Assembly (NCBI RefSeq): GCF_002162355.1
Contig: NZ_CP021434.1
Location: forward strand, 342,501-406,500
Length of the DNA stretch: 64,000 nt
DNA from: Tumebacillus avium
GTDB taxonomy: Bacteria > Bacillota > Bacilli > Tumebacillales > Tumebacillaceae
Reading direction: 5' to 3'
The notes beneath the pieces were generated by a model. It worked only from the letters and a program-made list of their open reading frames with translations, was not told where the DNA came from and searched no databases. The translations under genes and the position numbers were made by a program. Every line of letters begins with the position of its first letter. Position 1 is the stretch's first letter. Positions 29,278 to 38,352 of the stretch are shown here, in pieces.

Positions 29278-32200
29278 ATGTCAAAATATGATTTTCATTT
29301 GTTGCTGGAGCCGTTAGAGTTTGAAAAGTTGGTCTGTGATATTGTTCAACAACGAGATGGAATCTTCCTTAAGATGTATAAAGAAGGAAGCGATATGGGC
29401 ATCGATGGTTTATTTGTAGATGGCACTATGAAGACTATTGTCCAAGTTAAACGCTACGGCCCTGACTTTAAACGAATTTTTCGCGACTTAGAAAAGAATG
29501 AATTGCCTAAAGTACGAAAATTAAAACCTGATCGATACATCCTTGGTGTTTCTATGGAATTTTCTCCGGCAGAAGAGGCGAAAATAATTGATCTATTCGA
29601 AGGCTACATTAGAAGTGAACATGACATTTTAAACAGCAATGATATTAACCGTTACTTAGAACTACCAGCATACAAACAAACTTTACTCAAGTACCCCAAA
29701 CTTTGGCTGCCCAATCTCAACATTGCAGATAAACTATTTAACGAAGCAGCAAACCGTGCTGTTTTCATAGAATCTGCTGAGGAGTTAGAAGAAGCCGTAA
29801 GAGCGGCTAAGTCGTTTGTCCCTACCCGAATCTATCTCGAAGCGTTACAAAAATGGTCACAAAACCAAGTAATTGTTCTCTCAGGAGAACCAGGGGTAGG
29901 TAAAACTACCATGGCATATATGTTGGCACTGTCTTATCTTAAACAAGAAAATGCACTCTTCGCCTGGGCAAATTCGATACAAGATGTATACACGATGCTT
30001 GACAATGATATACACCAAGTTATTATTCTTGATGACTTCTGGGGTAGTATCTTTTTAGGGAATCAATCACGTCGAAATGATGAAACTCGTCTTGAAAAAC
30101 TCATAAGAAGAATAATAAACTCTCAGGGGAAGAAGCGCTTAATACTAACAACGAGAGAATATATTTTACAGCAGGGCCTACAGAAACATCCCTTACTCAG
30201 GAACACATTGGAACAATTCGCTTTAGTCACTACCATGGAGGCATACGGTGACGATGAAAAAGCCAGTATTCTGTATAGTCACCTCTACGCCTCATCTTTA
30301 GAATATGATTACGTTTATTACCTGTTTACTCAAACGGAATGGATTGTCCATCATGAAAACTATAATCCTAGAGTACTTGCTCTTTTTTTGAGCAACACAT
30401 CGACTAGTGATCTCTCTCCTGAGGATTATCACGAAGAATTGATTGTCTATTTAGATAATCCAGAAGAGTTTTGGAGATCTATCTTTTTAGACCTTTCAAA
30501 TGAAGCTCAAATTGTAGCAATGCTTCTGTTAATCTCATCAACCCCAATGCATCTAGAGAGTATGGAACATTGTTATGATAAATACGTCCATACTTGTAAC
30601 TTTCATATGACGGTGAAGAACTTAGGCGAATGCATATCAGAGCTTGAAAAAACAATGCTTAATACCGTTTTCAGCGAAGATTACGAAGCCATTTTATTGA
30701 AGTTCAGTATGCCAGCTGTACAGGACTTTTTGTATACGTACTTACAGAAAAATTGTGAACTCCTTGTACCGAAGCTGATAGAGTGTTGCGTTTACTATAA
30801 CCAACTACAATTCTTATTAGAACATTTAACTAAGTTCTGTAGCCGAAGGGTTACAGATCTAATCGTTCAGCATTGCATGGTACATTACCACAACTATAGC
30901 AGCAGTTTATTGGAGTATGATGGGAGTTGGAACTGGGATGTTCCTCTCCTTGATGAAGACAAAGGACAATTGAGTCGTTTTTTCCATTTACTTCGCTGTT
31001 ATGAGCTCACGAAACATCCAACACTGTATCGATTTCTAGAATTCGAAATTGATGCCTATTGCACAACCTTGGGAATTGATGACCCAGAAACAAGTTACAG
31101 AGATTTACATAACTTCCCTGGGATTATCGTTCGTTGTATAAAGAACGGTATGCGATTTGATAGTGGCCTAATTGAGAAATATTATACGAGTGCATTTAGT
31201 ATATTCCATTATGTTGAAATACAAAAGTTCCAGAATGTATTCCCCGAAGCATATGATTTGTTTCATGAGACCTATCACGAAACAATCAAAAGGAATGTTA
31301 AGAGTACCATCCTTGCTGAGTTGGACTTTCTCTTCGACTACGACATGGAATTTGAAATTGACGTATTGATTGATAATATTCCAGATCTTCTACAGCAATT
31401 TGAGCTTGAATATACTGAAAAGTTCAGACTAACAGTCTTGGAAGCTAGCGGTAGAAATCCTATTGTAATTGAAGAGAAGGACCGCTCAAATATGTTAAGC
31501 TCTGATTGGGAAGATCATGAACAACATTCCCTGAAAAGCATCAAAGCAGATGCTAGAGATTGGCTCTTTGGCCCTTCTGAGACTTATTTCGAAGATGATG
31601 ATGAAATCGCCGAATACATTTTGGAAAGTCACCTTAGTTCCGACATCAAAAAAGATTTGATTAAAGTTCTCAACAACGCAACTCCTCAACATATCTATGA
31701 CTGGCTCCATACCATGGAATCGATAAATCTGCTTTTTGCAACGTTAGACAAGAATCCCTCTCATATCTGGCAGCAAGAAGGTGGGCTTATCTTCTCCATG
31801 TTGCGGCACATTGCTCAAGACGATCAAGATATAGCACAAAAATTGACTTTATTTTGTTTTGAAAGTACCCACTCGTTTTTGTATAGTGAAGAACCCATAA
31901 TGCGGTTACAACATTTCATGGAGAGTGAAGTCTACAAAATGCACTTGGAAAATAACCCCCGACTTTTGGAGGTTGTTTTCGAACACTTACTACTTAGAGA
32001 CGAACAGTGGATACGTTTTATACATTTGCCACTATTCTTTTTTTGTTATGCACTTGGCATATGTCTTGGGAGCGAAGAAGAAGAATTAGAGACCTGCTAT
32101 CCTGAGATATGGGGAGCTAACTTTAATAAATTGAAACAAGTTATCCGGCATGGTTCCAAGAAACAAATCAACATTCTTTATGCAGAATCCTTGCCATATT

Positions 32201-32700
32201 ACTTAAAAAACTATGAATGGGAGGGATACTTGTACAGGATGATTGAGGAGATAAATCCATATCATTTTAACCGATATTTTGTTGGTCCGAGAATCAAAAG
32301 TTTTCTCAAGAAACTAGGTGATGGCGACGAGAATAGTAAACTGATCAACTTACTATCTCTCAGTAAATTGCAGTTCGCTTATAACACGTCAGATGATCAT
32401 TTTTTCTCAGCCGAGATGAGTGATGCGATCTGCATGATAGAACATCTGGGAATTGCAGAAATCTGGGATGGTGAATTTCCAACGACTATATTGATGGAGA
32501 GATTATTGGAATTGCAAAAAGAGGGCATAGTACACCAATCAGGCGATACATGGAGCTTAATGATATACAAGATTACGAATATTAGGTTGCTGCAGGAACT
32601 CGGTGTATATGATGCTGCGATAACATTTCTATCAAATGTAGAAGCCACATCTTCGCGATTTGAAGACGGTGATTACTCACCAATAATTCGACTCTGTTAA
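29278..32700 (+). CDS. Restriction-endonuclease-like/nSTAND NTPase defence protein
   Basis: 1140 residues. Residues 1 to about 130 look like an Mrr-type PD-(D/E)XK nuclease: E16 in FEKLVCDIV, D43 in GIDGLFVDG and Q56-V-K58 in IVQVKRYG. About 190-420 is a STAND (nSTAND3-like) NTPase with Walker A GEPGVGKTT (203-211), Walker B VIILDDFWG (D252-D253) and an arginine-containing LILTTREY. The remaining 700 residues are helical repeats, probably a sensor. This matches Avs-type anti-phage proteins, in which target recognition activates the nuclease. ATG 29278 follows GTGGAGG. Codon use is AT-rich, unlike the flanking core genes. Confidence 0.85.
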   Translation: MSKYDFHLLLEPLEFEKLVCDIVQQRDGIFLKMYKEGSDMGIDGLFVDGTMKTIVQVKRYGPDFKRIFRDLEKNELPKVRKLKPDRYILGVSMEFSPAEEAKIIDLFEGYIRSEHDILNSNDINRYLELPAYKQTLLKYPKLWLPNLNIADKLFNEAANRAVFIESAEELEEAVRAAKSFVPTRIYLEALQKWSQNQVIVLSGEPGVGKTTMAYMLALSYLKQENALFAWANSIQDVYTMLDNDIHQVIILDDFWGSIFLGNQSRRNDETRLEKLIRRIINSQGKKRLILTTREYILQQGLQKHPLLRNTLEQFALVTTMEAYGDDEKASILYSHLYASSLEYDYVYYLFTQTEWIVHHENYNPRVLALFLSNTSTSDLSPEDYHEELIVYLDNPEEFWRSIFLDLSNEAQIVAMLLLISSTPMHLESMEHCYDKYVHTCNFHMTVKNLGECISELEKTMLNTVFSEDYEAILLKFSMPAVQDFLYTYLQKNCELLVPKLIECCVYYNQLQFLLEHLTKFCSRRVTDLIVQHCMVHYHNYSSSLLEYDGSWNWDVPLLDEDKGQLSRFFHLLRCYELTKHPTLYRFLEFEIDAYCTTLGIDDPETSYRDLHNFPGIIVRCIKNGMRFDSGLIEKYYTSAFSIFHYVEIQKFQNVFPEAYDLFHETYHETIKRNVKSTILAELDFLFDYDMEFEIDVLIDNIPDLLQQFELEYTEKFRLTVLEASGRNPIVIEEKDRSNMLSSDWEDHEQHSLKSIKADARDWLFGPSETYFEDDDEIAEYILESHLSSDIKKDLIKVLNNATPQHIYDWLHTMESINLLFATLDKNPSHIWQQEGGLIFSMLRHIAQDDQDIAQKLTLFCFESTHSFLYSEEPIMRLQHFMESEVYKMHLENNPRLLEVVFEHLLLRDEQWIRFIHLPLFFFCYALGICLGSEEEELETCYPEIWGANFNKLKQVIRHGSKKQINILYAESLPYYLKNYEWEGYLYRMIEEINPYHFNRYFVGPRIKSFLKKLGDGDENSKLINLLSLSKLQFAYNTSDDHFFSAEMSDAICMIEHLGIAEIWDGEFPTTILMERLLELQKEGIVHQSGDTWSLMIYKITNIRLLQELGVYDAAITFLSNVEATSSRFEDGDYSPIIRLC

Positions 32701-32729
32701 GTACGGATATATCCATCACCATCACTCCA

Positions 32730-32763
32730 AACAACAGCCTCGGCAATTGCCGAGGCTGTTGTT
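32730..32763 (+). terminator. Terminator-like perfect palindrome after the defence gene
   Basis: 17-bp arms AACAACAGCCTCGGCAA and complement with no loop; followed by GTCCTG and not a T tract, so termination strength is unclear. Confidence 0.55.
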
Positions 32764-32895
32764 GTCCTGTACAGGATCAAAACTTCTACTTTGCCCTTCT
32801 AACAAAAAGAACCGCCAACCATGTGTCAAATAACCTTGGACATTGAATCTGCAATTTCTCGCATCTTATCTGGGGTTATATCTAATTTCGTGGTG

Positions 32896-33195
32896 TTAGG
32901 TCAGAGAATCACTTGACAGCTCCGAAAGAAAGTAGATGTACATCGCAGTTCCTTTTCGATCAGGAGCACTCACGATTTCTCCCTTTTTCATGATCACTTG
33001 GCTGGGGAATATGGTCAGTAGCTCCAGCTTGGTTTTGTTCTTAGACTCGAAAATTTGTACAGCTTCATCTACAGACATATATCCATTTTTCTCAGTGTAC
33101 AGTTCGTCGTAATATTGTTTGGCCGTTTTTGGCTGCTTCACATCTTCAGACCGATCCTTAGTATCAGAATCCCCTGTGAAATGTGGCCTTTTCAT
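32896..33195 (-). CDS. Hypothetical hydrophilic protein
   Basis: 99 residues, charged, no membrane segment (MKRPHFTGDSDTKDRSEDVKQPK...). GGGGGT lies 10 bases before the ATG, a moderate ribosome site. No family recognised; the gene is divergent from the GNAT-like gene at 33.4 kb. Confidence 0.55.
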   Translation of the reverse strand: MKRPHFTGDSDTKDRSEDVKQPKTAKQYYDELYTEKNGYMSVDEAVQIFESKNKTKLELLTIFPSQVIMKKGEIVSAPDRKGTAMYIYFLSELSSDSLT

Positions 33196-33314
33196 ATCAA
33201 TTTACCCCCAAGGCTTGAACGAATGTGTACAACCTCCCCTTGGTAACAACTAGAACAACTAGCTATTCCCGAATAATCTAACCGGATCCTACGGATTGAT
33301 AGCTTCCTTTGTGT

Positions 33315-33320
33315 TATAAT
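33315..33320 (+). promoter_or_regulatory. Extended -10 promoter of the 33.4-kb gene pair
   Basis: TGTTATAAT (TG-n-TATAAT) lies about 43 bases before the ATG at 33363; no convincing -35 is present. Confidence 0.45.
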
Positions 33321-33362
33321 AATCAGTACTAGTAAGATCATACTTTCAAAGCAGGTACCTAT

Positions 33363-33851
33363 ATGTTGCTGGACCTTCGAACAAATCGGTCAGTCCCAAT
33401 CAACATGTCTAATTTCGTTCGTTTACGATTAGCCGATCTGATAAAGTATAAGGTCCATCCTCAATATGGCTGGCTCTTTAACTGGTCGCAAGAATTCACA
33501 AACGGACGGGCAGTCTACGGACTTTTTGTAGCGAACCATCTACAAGGTCTAATCTCAGTTCAACCATTTCCACAACCGGGATACAGATTTCTAAGGATAC
33601 ACCTCTTAGAAGTTGCTCCTCACAACACCCACAATGCTATCAATCAAGTCTATAAGTCTGTCGGTAAACATTTGGTTGCTTTCTCCTGCAAGTATAGTGA
33701 TTTGTTGAACTTAGACGCCACTGTACAAGTCATAGCAAAGACAAACAAGGTAAAGTACTATGTAGGATTAGGCGGTAAAGCATTTGGTCCTCAATTGGTT
33801 ATCCTTGAACCGCCAGTTTCAAGAACATTGTACAAAGATTGCGGTTTATAA
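33363..33851 (+). CDS. Unknown protein with a GNAT-like fold pattern
   Basis: 162 residues. The strand order VYGLFVANHLQGLISVQ / RFLRIHLLEVAPHN / ... / KVKYYVGLGGKAFGPQLVILEP looks like an acetyltransferase core with the acetyl-CoA loop replaced (APHNTHNAINQVYK). No motif proves activity. The ribosome site is weak (GCAGGT). It is 16 bases upstream of a small gene with a strong site, so the two form an operon with a shared terminator. A toxin-antitoxin role is conceivable but unsupported. Confidence 0.6.
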   Translation: MLLDLRTNRSVPINMSNFVRLRLADLIKYKVHPQYGWLFNWSQEFTNGRAVYGLFVANHLQGLISVQPFPQPGYRFLRIHLLEVAPHNTHNAINQVYKSVGKHLVAFSCKYSDLLNLDATVQVIAKTNKVKYYVGLGGKAFGPQLVILEPPVSRTLYKDCGL

Positions 33852-33867
33852 CAGGAGGTGCTTCATT

Positions 33868-34107
33868 ATGGCCCTGAAAAGACATCTTGAAAGCACAGTT
33901 AGTGGTTACAAAGTGCTTTTTGAAAAGGAAAGACCTTCCGACGTTTATGATGATAAAGACTTTGATTCTGGCTTTGAAGATGGCATGTATGTTGATCCTG
34001 CACATGATGTAACCTATGACTTCAAGGCTGCAATGAAATATTGCAAAGACCACGGTATAAACCCAGAAGACCTATCCGCTACTGAGATGAAGCAGTTCGA
34101 AATCTAA
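33868..34107 (+). CDS. Small acidic protein, second gene of the pair
   Basis: 79 residues, rich in Asp/Glu (DVYDDKDFDSGFEDGMYVDPAHDV), no membrane segment. ACAGGAGGTG precedes ATG 33868. It overlaps nothing and is followed by a strong terminator. The acidic character and position fit a partner, inhibitor or antitoxin of the preceding protein, but no family is recognised. Confidence 0.65.
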   Translation: MALKRHLESTVSGYKVLFEKERPSDVYDDKDFDSGFEDGMYVDPAHDVTYDFKAAMKYCKDHGINPEDLSATEMKQFEI

Positions 34108-34132
34108 TCTTAACCGATTAAACGGATTATAC

Positions 34133-34167
34133 AAAAAGGCAGACCCTATTACAGGGTCTGCCTTTTT
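34133..34167 (+). terminator. Terminator of the 33.4-34.1 kb operon
   Basis: A perfect 15-bp stem AAAAAGGCAGACCCT / AGGGTCTGCCTTTTT with a 5-base loop. Confidence 0.92.
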
Positions 34168-34252
34168 CGTCTAGGTACCACAAATCTCTCCACAACCAAA
34201 CCGCTTAACTTCCCTTCATCACCAAGCTTCCGATCTCCAATTTCTACAAAAT

Positions 34253-34286
34253 AAAAAAACCATCACCCGTTAGAAACAAGTGATGG
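34253..34286 (-). terminator. Terminator of the FDLD peptide gene
   Basis: A 7-bp stem CCATCAC / GTGATGG followed on the minus strand by seven T, nine bases beyond the stop codon. Confidence 0.75.
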
Positions 34287-34294
34287 CAGGTTTA

Positions 34295-34426
34295 TTAGTA
34301 CGCTTCTTCTTCGACGCAATCTTTGACGAAGATCGATTTGAAGCACTCGCTGGACCAATCATCCGGGGTTACCGTAGACGGAGCGATCGAATTCACTTGC
34401 ACATCGAGATCAAAAAACTTTTCCAT
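34295..34426 (-). CDS. 43-residue orphan peptide with an FDLD leader-like motif
   Basis: GAGGAGGC precedes ATG 34426 and a terminator follows the stop, so this is a real short transcript. The N-terminus MEKFFDLDVQVNSI matches the F-(D/N)-L-D box of class I lanthipeptide leaders (for example FDLDVVKV in subtilin). The rest has several Ser/Thr and two Cys (SSECFKSIFVKDC), then an acidic EEEAY tail, which is unusual for a lantibiotic core. No LanB/LanC, protease or transporter gene is nearby. It could be an orphan RiPP precursor or an unrelated small protein. Confidence 0.6.
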   Translation of the reverse strand: MEKFFDLDVQVNSIAPSTVTPDDWSSECFKSIFVKDCVEEEAY

Positions 34427-34627
34427 GGAAAATTGCCTCCTCATAATTGTAATTCGACATAGGATACATGTCTCGGTTAGTAATTTTATTATATCATATT
34501 TGACCAATGAATTTCTAGTAAAATTAAATATAGATTACTCAGTAACAAATGATTGAAGTCGATAATGTTGTTTACCATTTTTACATCGAGTCTGAATCAC
34601 TCTCGGTTCAATGATATGTGTGCAGAT

Positions 34628-34658
34628 AAAAAAGCGCCTTTTATTGAAAGGCGCTTTT
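34628..34658. terminator. Bidirectional terminator, probably the original rlmD terminator
   Basis: A 12-bp stem AAAAGCGCCTTT / AAAGGCGCTTTT; minus-strand tail TTTTTTATC. It lies 22 bases beyond the stop of the displaced rlmD 3' end at 34681. Confidence 0.75.
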
Positions 34659-34680
34659 CCTATAAGACTACATCACCGAA

Positions 34681-34735
34681 TTAGTCTTTTCTCACGAGTA
34701 GTGACACACTCTCCACATGTGTGGTGTGTCGGTCA
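34681..34735 (-). pseudogene. Displaced 3' end of an rlmD-like gene
   Basis: On the minus strand this reads ...HVESVSLLVRKD followed by TAA, matching the C-terminus HVECCSLLVRKDN of the intact methyltransferase gene ending at 50832. The remainder of that gene copy is absent; the serine recombinase gene begins immediately upstream. This is best explained as the original 3' end of rlmD, separated when an element integrated. Confidence 0.65.
34691..34719. other. Putative attachment site, left (att core shared with 50845-50873)
   Basis: CTCACGAGTAGTGA (34691-34704) is identical at 50845-50858, and CTCCACATG (34711-34719) is identical at 50865-50873 with the same spacing. The site abuts the serine recombinase gene. 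A nearby inverted GTCACTACTC (34732-34741) makes a large dyad, as seen in serine-integrase sites. Confidence 0.6.
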
Positions 34736-34739
34736 CTAC

Positions 34740-36230
34740 TCAACTTGCCTTATAAAAAGGGTCTGCGAATCGGTACTGCACTGTGATTTCCCGATTCTCA
34801 CCCACGTCTATTCTCTCCACCAAACGGTGCAAAAGTTCCTCGTTCAGATCATTCATTTCCAGTGCCTTTTCGAAGTGCTTAAAGATCGCCTGCATCGTTG
34901 CCTTCTGGCTGCCTTGCATTTCAGCACCCTTCTTTGCTTTGACAATCTCTCGTTGGAGTTCTTCAACCTTGTTGCGATTGAACTCGGTGATCTCCTTGTA
35001 CTCGTCTTTCGAGATCGTGTCATCCGCCAGCAGTTTCAGGAACCTGCGGTTCTCAGCCTTTAGCTTCTCGATCTCCTTCTCCAACTTCTGTACCCGCTTC
35101 AACTTTTCCTGACTCTCCTTTGTCACATTTAATTCAAGTCGAGTCAATACATTCGCACGGTCTACACCTGCATTCACCAGTTCCCGAAGTTCGCTCAAAA
35201 TCAGTTTCGTCAAATGATCTTCCTTCATGGAATGACTTGTACAAGCGTTTTGCCCATGCTTCTTAAAGCGTCCGCAGACATAAGCTTTTCGGTTTTGGAG
35301 ATACCAAAGCGCTGTTCCGCAATCGGCGCAGAACAGGTAGTTTGTGAAGAGGTGCTTCTTCGCCTTGGGCCGTTTCACATATCGGCTCTTCATAAGTGCT
35401 TGGACGGCATCAAAGTCTTCTCGGGAGATGATCGGATCATGTGCATCTTTGATCACGATCCATTCATCCTGCGGCAGCGTATCCCTCACCTTGCTTGTGA
35501 CACTTCTGGTTTGGGTTCTGCCTTGTACAAGATCACCGACATAGTGCGGGTTCTGCAGAATCAACTTGACGGACGTTCCCTGCCAGTACACTCCAGCATT
35601 CTTACGCCCAGACACTTGACCCGGCGTTGGGTAGCCGCGAGCATCCATTTCCTTAGCAATCGACTCGATGCCCTTGCCTTCAAGATACAGTTGGAAAATC
35701 AACCTGACCGCTTCTACAGTCTCGTCATTCCGCTTGTAAAGGCGTTTTTCATGCACGTTGTAGCCGTATGGGGGGATCGAACCTTTGAACTCTCCCCGTT
35801 TGGCCATCTGGCGGAACACCACTTTGATCCGCTTGGAAATGCGACGGCTCTCTTCTTCATAGAGCCAGGCGTACAGACCAAACTTGTCAGTGTTGCCTTC
35901 TAAAGTATTGATCGCTCCATCCAATGTAATGATGTGAATACGGTTTTCTTCCAACACTCGACGGATCTTGTACGAAAGCTCCCCGTTCCGGGCAAGTCGA
36001 GATAATTCTTTTGCCAAAATGCAGTCAAACTTCTTCCGCTCTGCATCCTCAATCAGCCTTTTCAGGCTATCCCGCTTGTCATGCGTCCCTGTCTCAACAT
36101 CAATGTAAAAATCGTGCAGATCCCAACCTTTTTCCGCGATGAAGCTATAGAAAAGCGACATCTGGTTGTCGATACTGGTTTTCTGTTCCTCTTTGTCGGT
36201 AGAAACGCGAAGATATGGTGCGCACCTCAT
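34740..36230 (-). CDS. Large serine recombinase 1
   Basis: 496 residues. Resolvase domain with catalytic S10 in YLRVSTDKEEQ, then LARLARN-type motif (LSRLARNGEL), recombinase domain (PPYGYN...ARGYPTPGQV), a zinc ribbon (CADCGTALWYL...AYVCGRFKKHGQNAC) and a leucine-rich coiled coil (KRVQKLEKEIEKLKAENRRF). Enzymes of this type integrate and excise phages or elements at short att sites. The gene's 3' end abuts the putative left att site. About 90 percent identical to the second copy at 38.4-39.8 kb. Confidence 0.93.
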   Translation of the reverse strand: MRCAPYLRVSTDKEEQKTSIDNQMSLFYSFIAEKGWDLHDFYIDVETGTHDKRDSLKRLIEDAERKKFDCILAKELSRLARNGELSYKIRRVLEENRIHIITLDGAINTLEGNTDKFGLYAWLYEEESRRISKRIKVVFRQMAKRGEFKGSIPPYGYNVHEKRLYKRNDETVEAVRLIFQLYLEGKGIESIAKEMDARGYPTPGQVSGRKNAGVYWQGTSVKLILQNPHYVGDLVQGRTQTRSVTSKVRDTLPQDEWIVIKDAHDPIISREDFDAVQALMKSRYVKRPKAKKHLFTNYLFCADCGTALWYLQNRKAYVCGRFKKHGQNACTSHSMKEDHLTKLILSELRELVNAGVDRANVLTRLELNVTKESQEKLKRVQKLEKEIEKLKAENRRFLKLLADDTISKDEYKEITEFNRNKVEELQREIVKAKKGAEMQGSQKATMQAIFKHFEKALEMNDLNEELLHRLVERIDVGENREITVQYRFADPFYKAS

Positions 36231-36442
36231 GATTCGGAATCCTCCTCATGAGATGTGGCCTGAAAAATTGGTTGTGTACCCTCTATTATACAAAAAAAGA
36301 TTCTATGTACTAACAGTTATAAATATTCGATATTTCATATTGATAATTATATAACCACATAAACACCCCCTTGCAATCAGTGAATAATCATCGATATTCC
36401 GGATAAATATATAAAGATGTTATACAGAGAGGGGTTAATTTT

Positions 36443-37285
36443 ATGACAGAAAAGGCGCTTGTCAAACAACTTTGCATTTGTTGTGGGGAATCAGGAAAGG
36501 CAACAAATAAGGAGCATGTGTTTCCGCAATGGATACTTAAAAAAACTAATACTTTCAACAACCCCATTAGCGGCTTGTTTTCCGACAAAAAACTACCCGG
36601 TAAAAATTGTGTTATCCCCATCTGCATTGAGTGCAATTCGGAATTAGGATTAAACCTTGAAGCACCTGCATCCCAAATTTTCGAAAGAATTGAAAGTGGT
36701 GCAGGTTTTAACGACCATGAAGCAGAGATTCTCGTACGTTGGCTCTGGAAAATCACAGGGATGTTTTACTGGATTAATCACTCGACCGATAAAGATCAGT
36801 ATGGATTTATTTCACTGAAAAATAAAGTACTAAAACCCATTGAATCACCTAGAGACCGAATTACTTTAGCAATAACTTTAACAGAAGATGAATTTGAAGA
36901 AGATGTAGATTCCCCTATGGGTATAGATGTCTTACCTAGATTATCTAATGTTCTTGCAGCTGGTGTGTTTTCTAAGACAGCAATTATAGTAACCAACACC
37001 GATTTTGCTGGTTCGATACCCGATAATTACACTAAATATACCCTTTCATCAGTTCCCATGATGATGTCCCCTAATTATAAAATCCATCCTAAAGTTGGAT
37101 TTCAAACAGGGACGGAAGCAGTAGGGATAACAATTACAACTGCGATGAGTTTATTACACCCGCATGAAATGTATGCGGCAAATGAATGGCTGAGCTTTAT
37201 TCGGTTAACTAGAGAAGACTCAACCTTCTTGCCAAATGAATTCAAAGATTACACGCGAAGAGTAATGATGAAAGATAGAAATTGA
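36443..37285 (+). CDS. HNH endonuclease-like protein
   Basis: 280 residues. A zinc-binding HNH pattern is near the N-terminus: CICCG, then NKEHVFPQWIL, then ICIECNSELG, with C-x2-C pairs flanking an EHVFP motif. The C-terminal 200 residues are of unknown type. GAGAGGGGTTAATTTT precedes the ATG. It lies between two recombinase copies and faces the Mrr-like gene, so it is probably element cargo with a defence or inter-element role. Confidence 0.75.
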   Translation: MTEKALVKQLCICCGESGKATNKEHVFPQWILKKTNTFNNPISGLFSDKKLPGKNCVIPICIECNSELGLNLEAPASQIFERIESGAGFNDHEAEILVRWLWKITGMFYWINHSTDKDQYGFISLKNKVLKPIESPRDRITLAITLTEDEFEEDVDSPMGIDVLPRLSNVLAAGVFSKTAIIVTNTDFAGSIPDNYTKYTLSSVPMMMSPNYKIHPKVGFQTGTEAVGITITTAMSLLHPHEMYAANEWLSFIRLTREDSTFLPNEFKDYTRRVMMKDRN

Positions 37286-37321
37286 GTAGTCCATTATAAC
37301 AAAATCGCCGATAGTCAAAGA

Positions 37322-37364
37322 AAAGCCTCTTTAAGTGACATTTGACAGTCACTCAAGAGGCTTT
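37322..37364. terminator. Bidirectional terminator between the two nuclease genes
   Basis: Outer stem AAAGCCTCTT / AAGAGGCTTT and inner stem AGTGAC / GTCACT. Confidence 0.8.
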
Positions 37365-37368
37365 GTTA

Positions 37369-38295
37369 CTAGAGATATGGGAGTGAGATTAGCGTCCTAA
37401 ATCTCTCAATCTGTTCTTCCGACTGCTTTCTTACTACTAATTGTGAACTTCTCAAAATAAATTTCTTCAATTCTTCATACGCCACATTAGAATACTCGTC
37501 GTCTTTATCACGTAGGCGGTTCATGATTGACATAGTCCATCTTAAAAAGTGACTGGGTATTAAAATATCCGGAATATCTTCCCATCCAGTTACTAATCCT
37601 TTTGACAAATAATATTGTTCGAGCGATTCATCGCATACTCCCTTACATGCCCAATACACATGTTCGATTTTCTCAGGGTTTTCTGTCTCAGGGTCGAATA
37701 CTAATGCGATCAGCCCGCTGCGGTCTGCTAACAAATCTTTCCCGCAAAATTTACACGGCAAAGGCTCATACTGACTAAATATATTTGCTGGTTCGTTATT
37801 TGACATTTCCCAAGCAGAATAAGATTGAGGGAAAAATCGTCTTGCCAACTCTCTACCAAACTCGCTATCTAATAGAATTTTTTCGATTTTTTCATGATCG
37901 AAATAATACACTTTTATCTCCCCGGTATCCTCTAATCGTTTGAGTTTCCGGTTCAATGCAGAACTAATTATTGTTGAATAAAAGCCCATGAATCCTTCAG
38001 CCCCATGAGATTTTACCCGATCTGTAATATCGTTTTCATCCGGATCTTGAACTGATTGACCGGAATGTGCCTTATGCTTGCAACTGACCAACCACCTCGT
38101 CTCCGTAATCCCAATAATACCCTCTCTTTTTTCAATAAGGATTAGGTCTCTCCCATCATCTTGACCGCGATCAGGACCAACTTCTACCTCAAATCCCATT
38201 AATTCAAAAAAGTCACGAGCAAACAGTTCAAAAGTATCTTGATGCCCATTAGCCAAGTTAGCTTGCGGAATTTCTTTAAAGTTCAGAACTGGCAT
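37369..38295 (-). CDS. Mrr-like restriction endonuclease-fold protein with zinc finger
   Basis: 308 residues. Nuclease-like core: FELFARDFFELMGFEVEVG, DDGRDLILIEKREG and LVSCKHKAHSG (D-x-n-S-C-K, a PD-(D/E)XK variant in which Ser replaces the usual Glu/Gln, so activity is uncertain). A C-x2-C...C-x3-C zinc knuckle follows (PCKFCGKDLL...YWACKGVC). AAGGAGG precedes the ATG. It is 58 bases downstream of serine recombinase 2 in the same direction. Confidence 0.72.
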   Translation of the reverse strand: MPVLNFKEIPQANLANGHQDTFELFARDFFELMGFEVEVGPDRGQDDGRDLILIEKREGIIGITETRWLVSCKHKAHSGQSVQDPDENDITDRVKSHGAEGFMGFYSTIISSALNRKLKRLEDTGEIKVYYFDHEKIEKILLDSEFGRELARRFFPQSYSAWEMSNNEPANIFSQYEPLPCKFCGKDLLADRSGLIALVFDPETENPEKIEHVYWACKGVCDESLEQYYLSKGLVTGWEDIPDILIPSHFLRWTMSIMNRLRDKDDEYSNVAYEELKKFILRSSQLVVRKQSEEQIERFRTLISLPYL

Positions 38296-38352
38296 CCTAA
38301 TTCCTCCTTGATCATTTTGTAATTCAATACTAGACTACTCTACACGACACTT

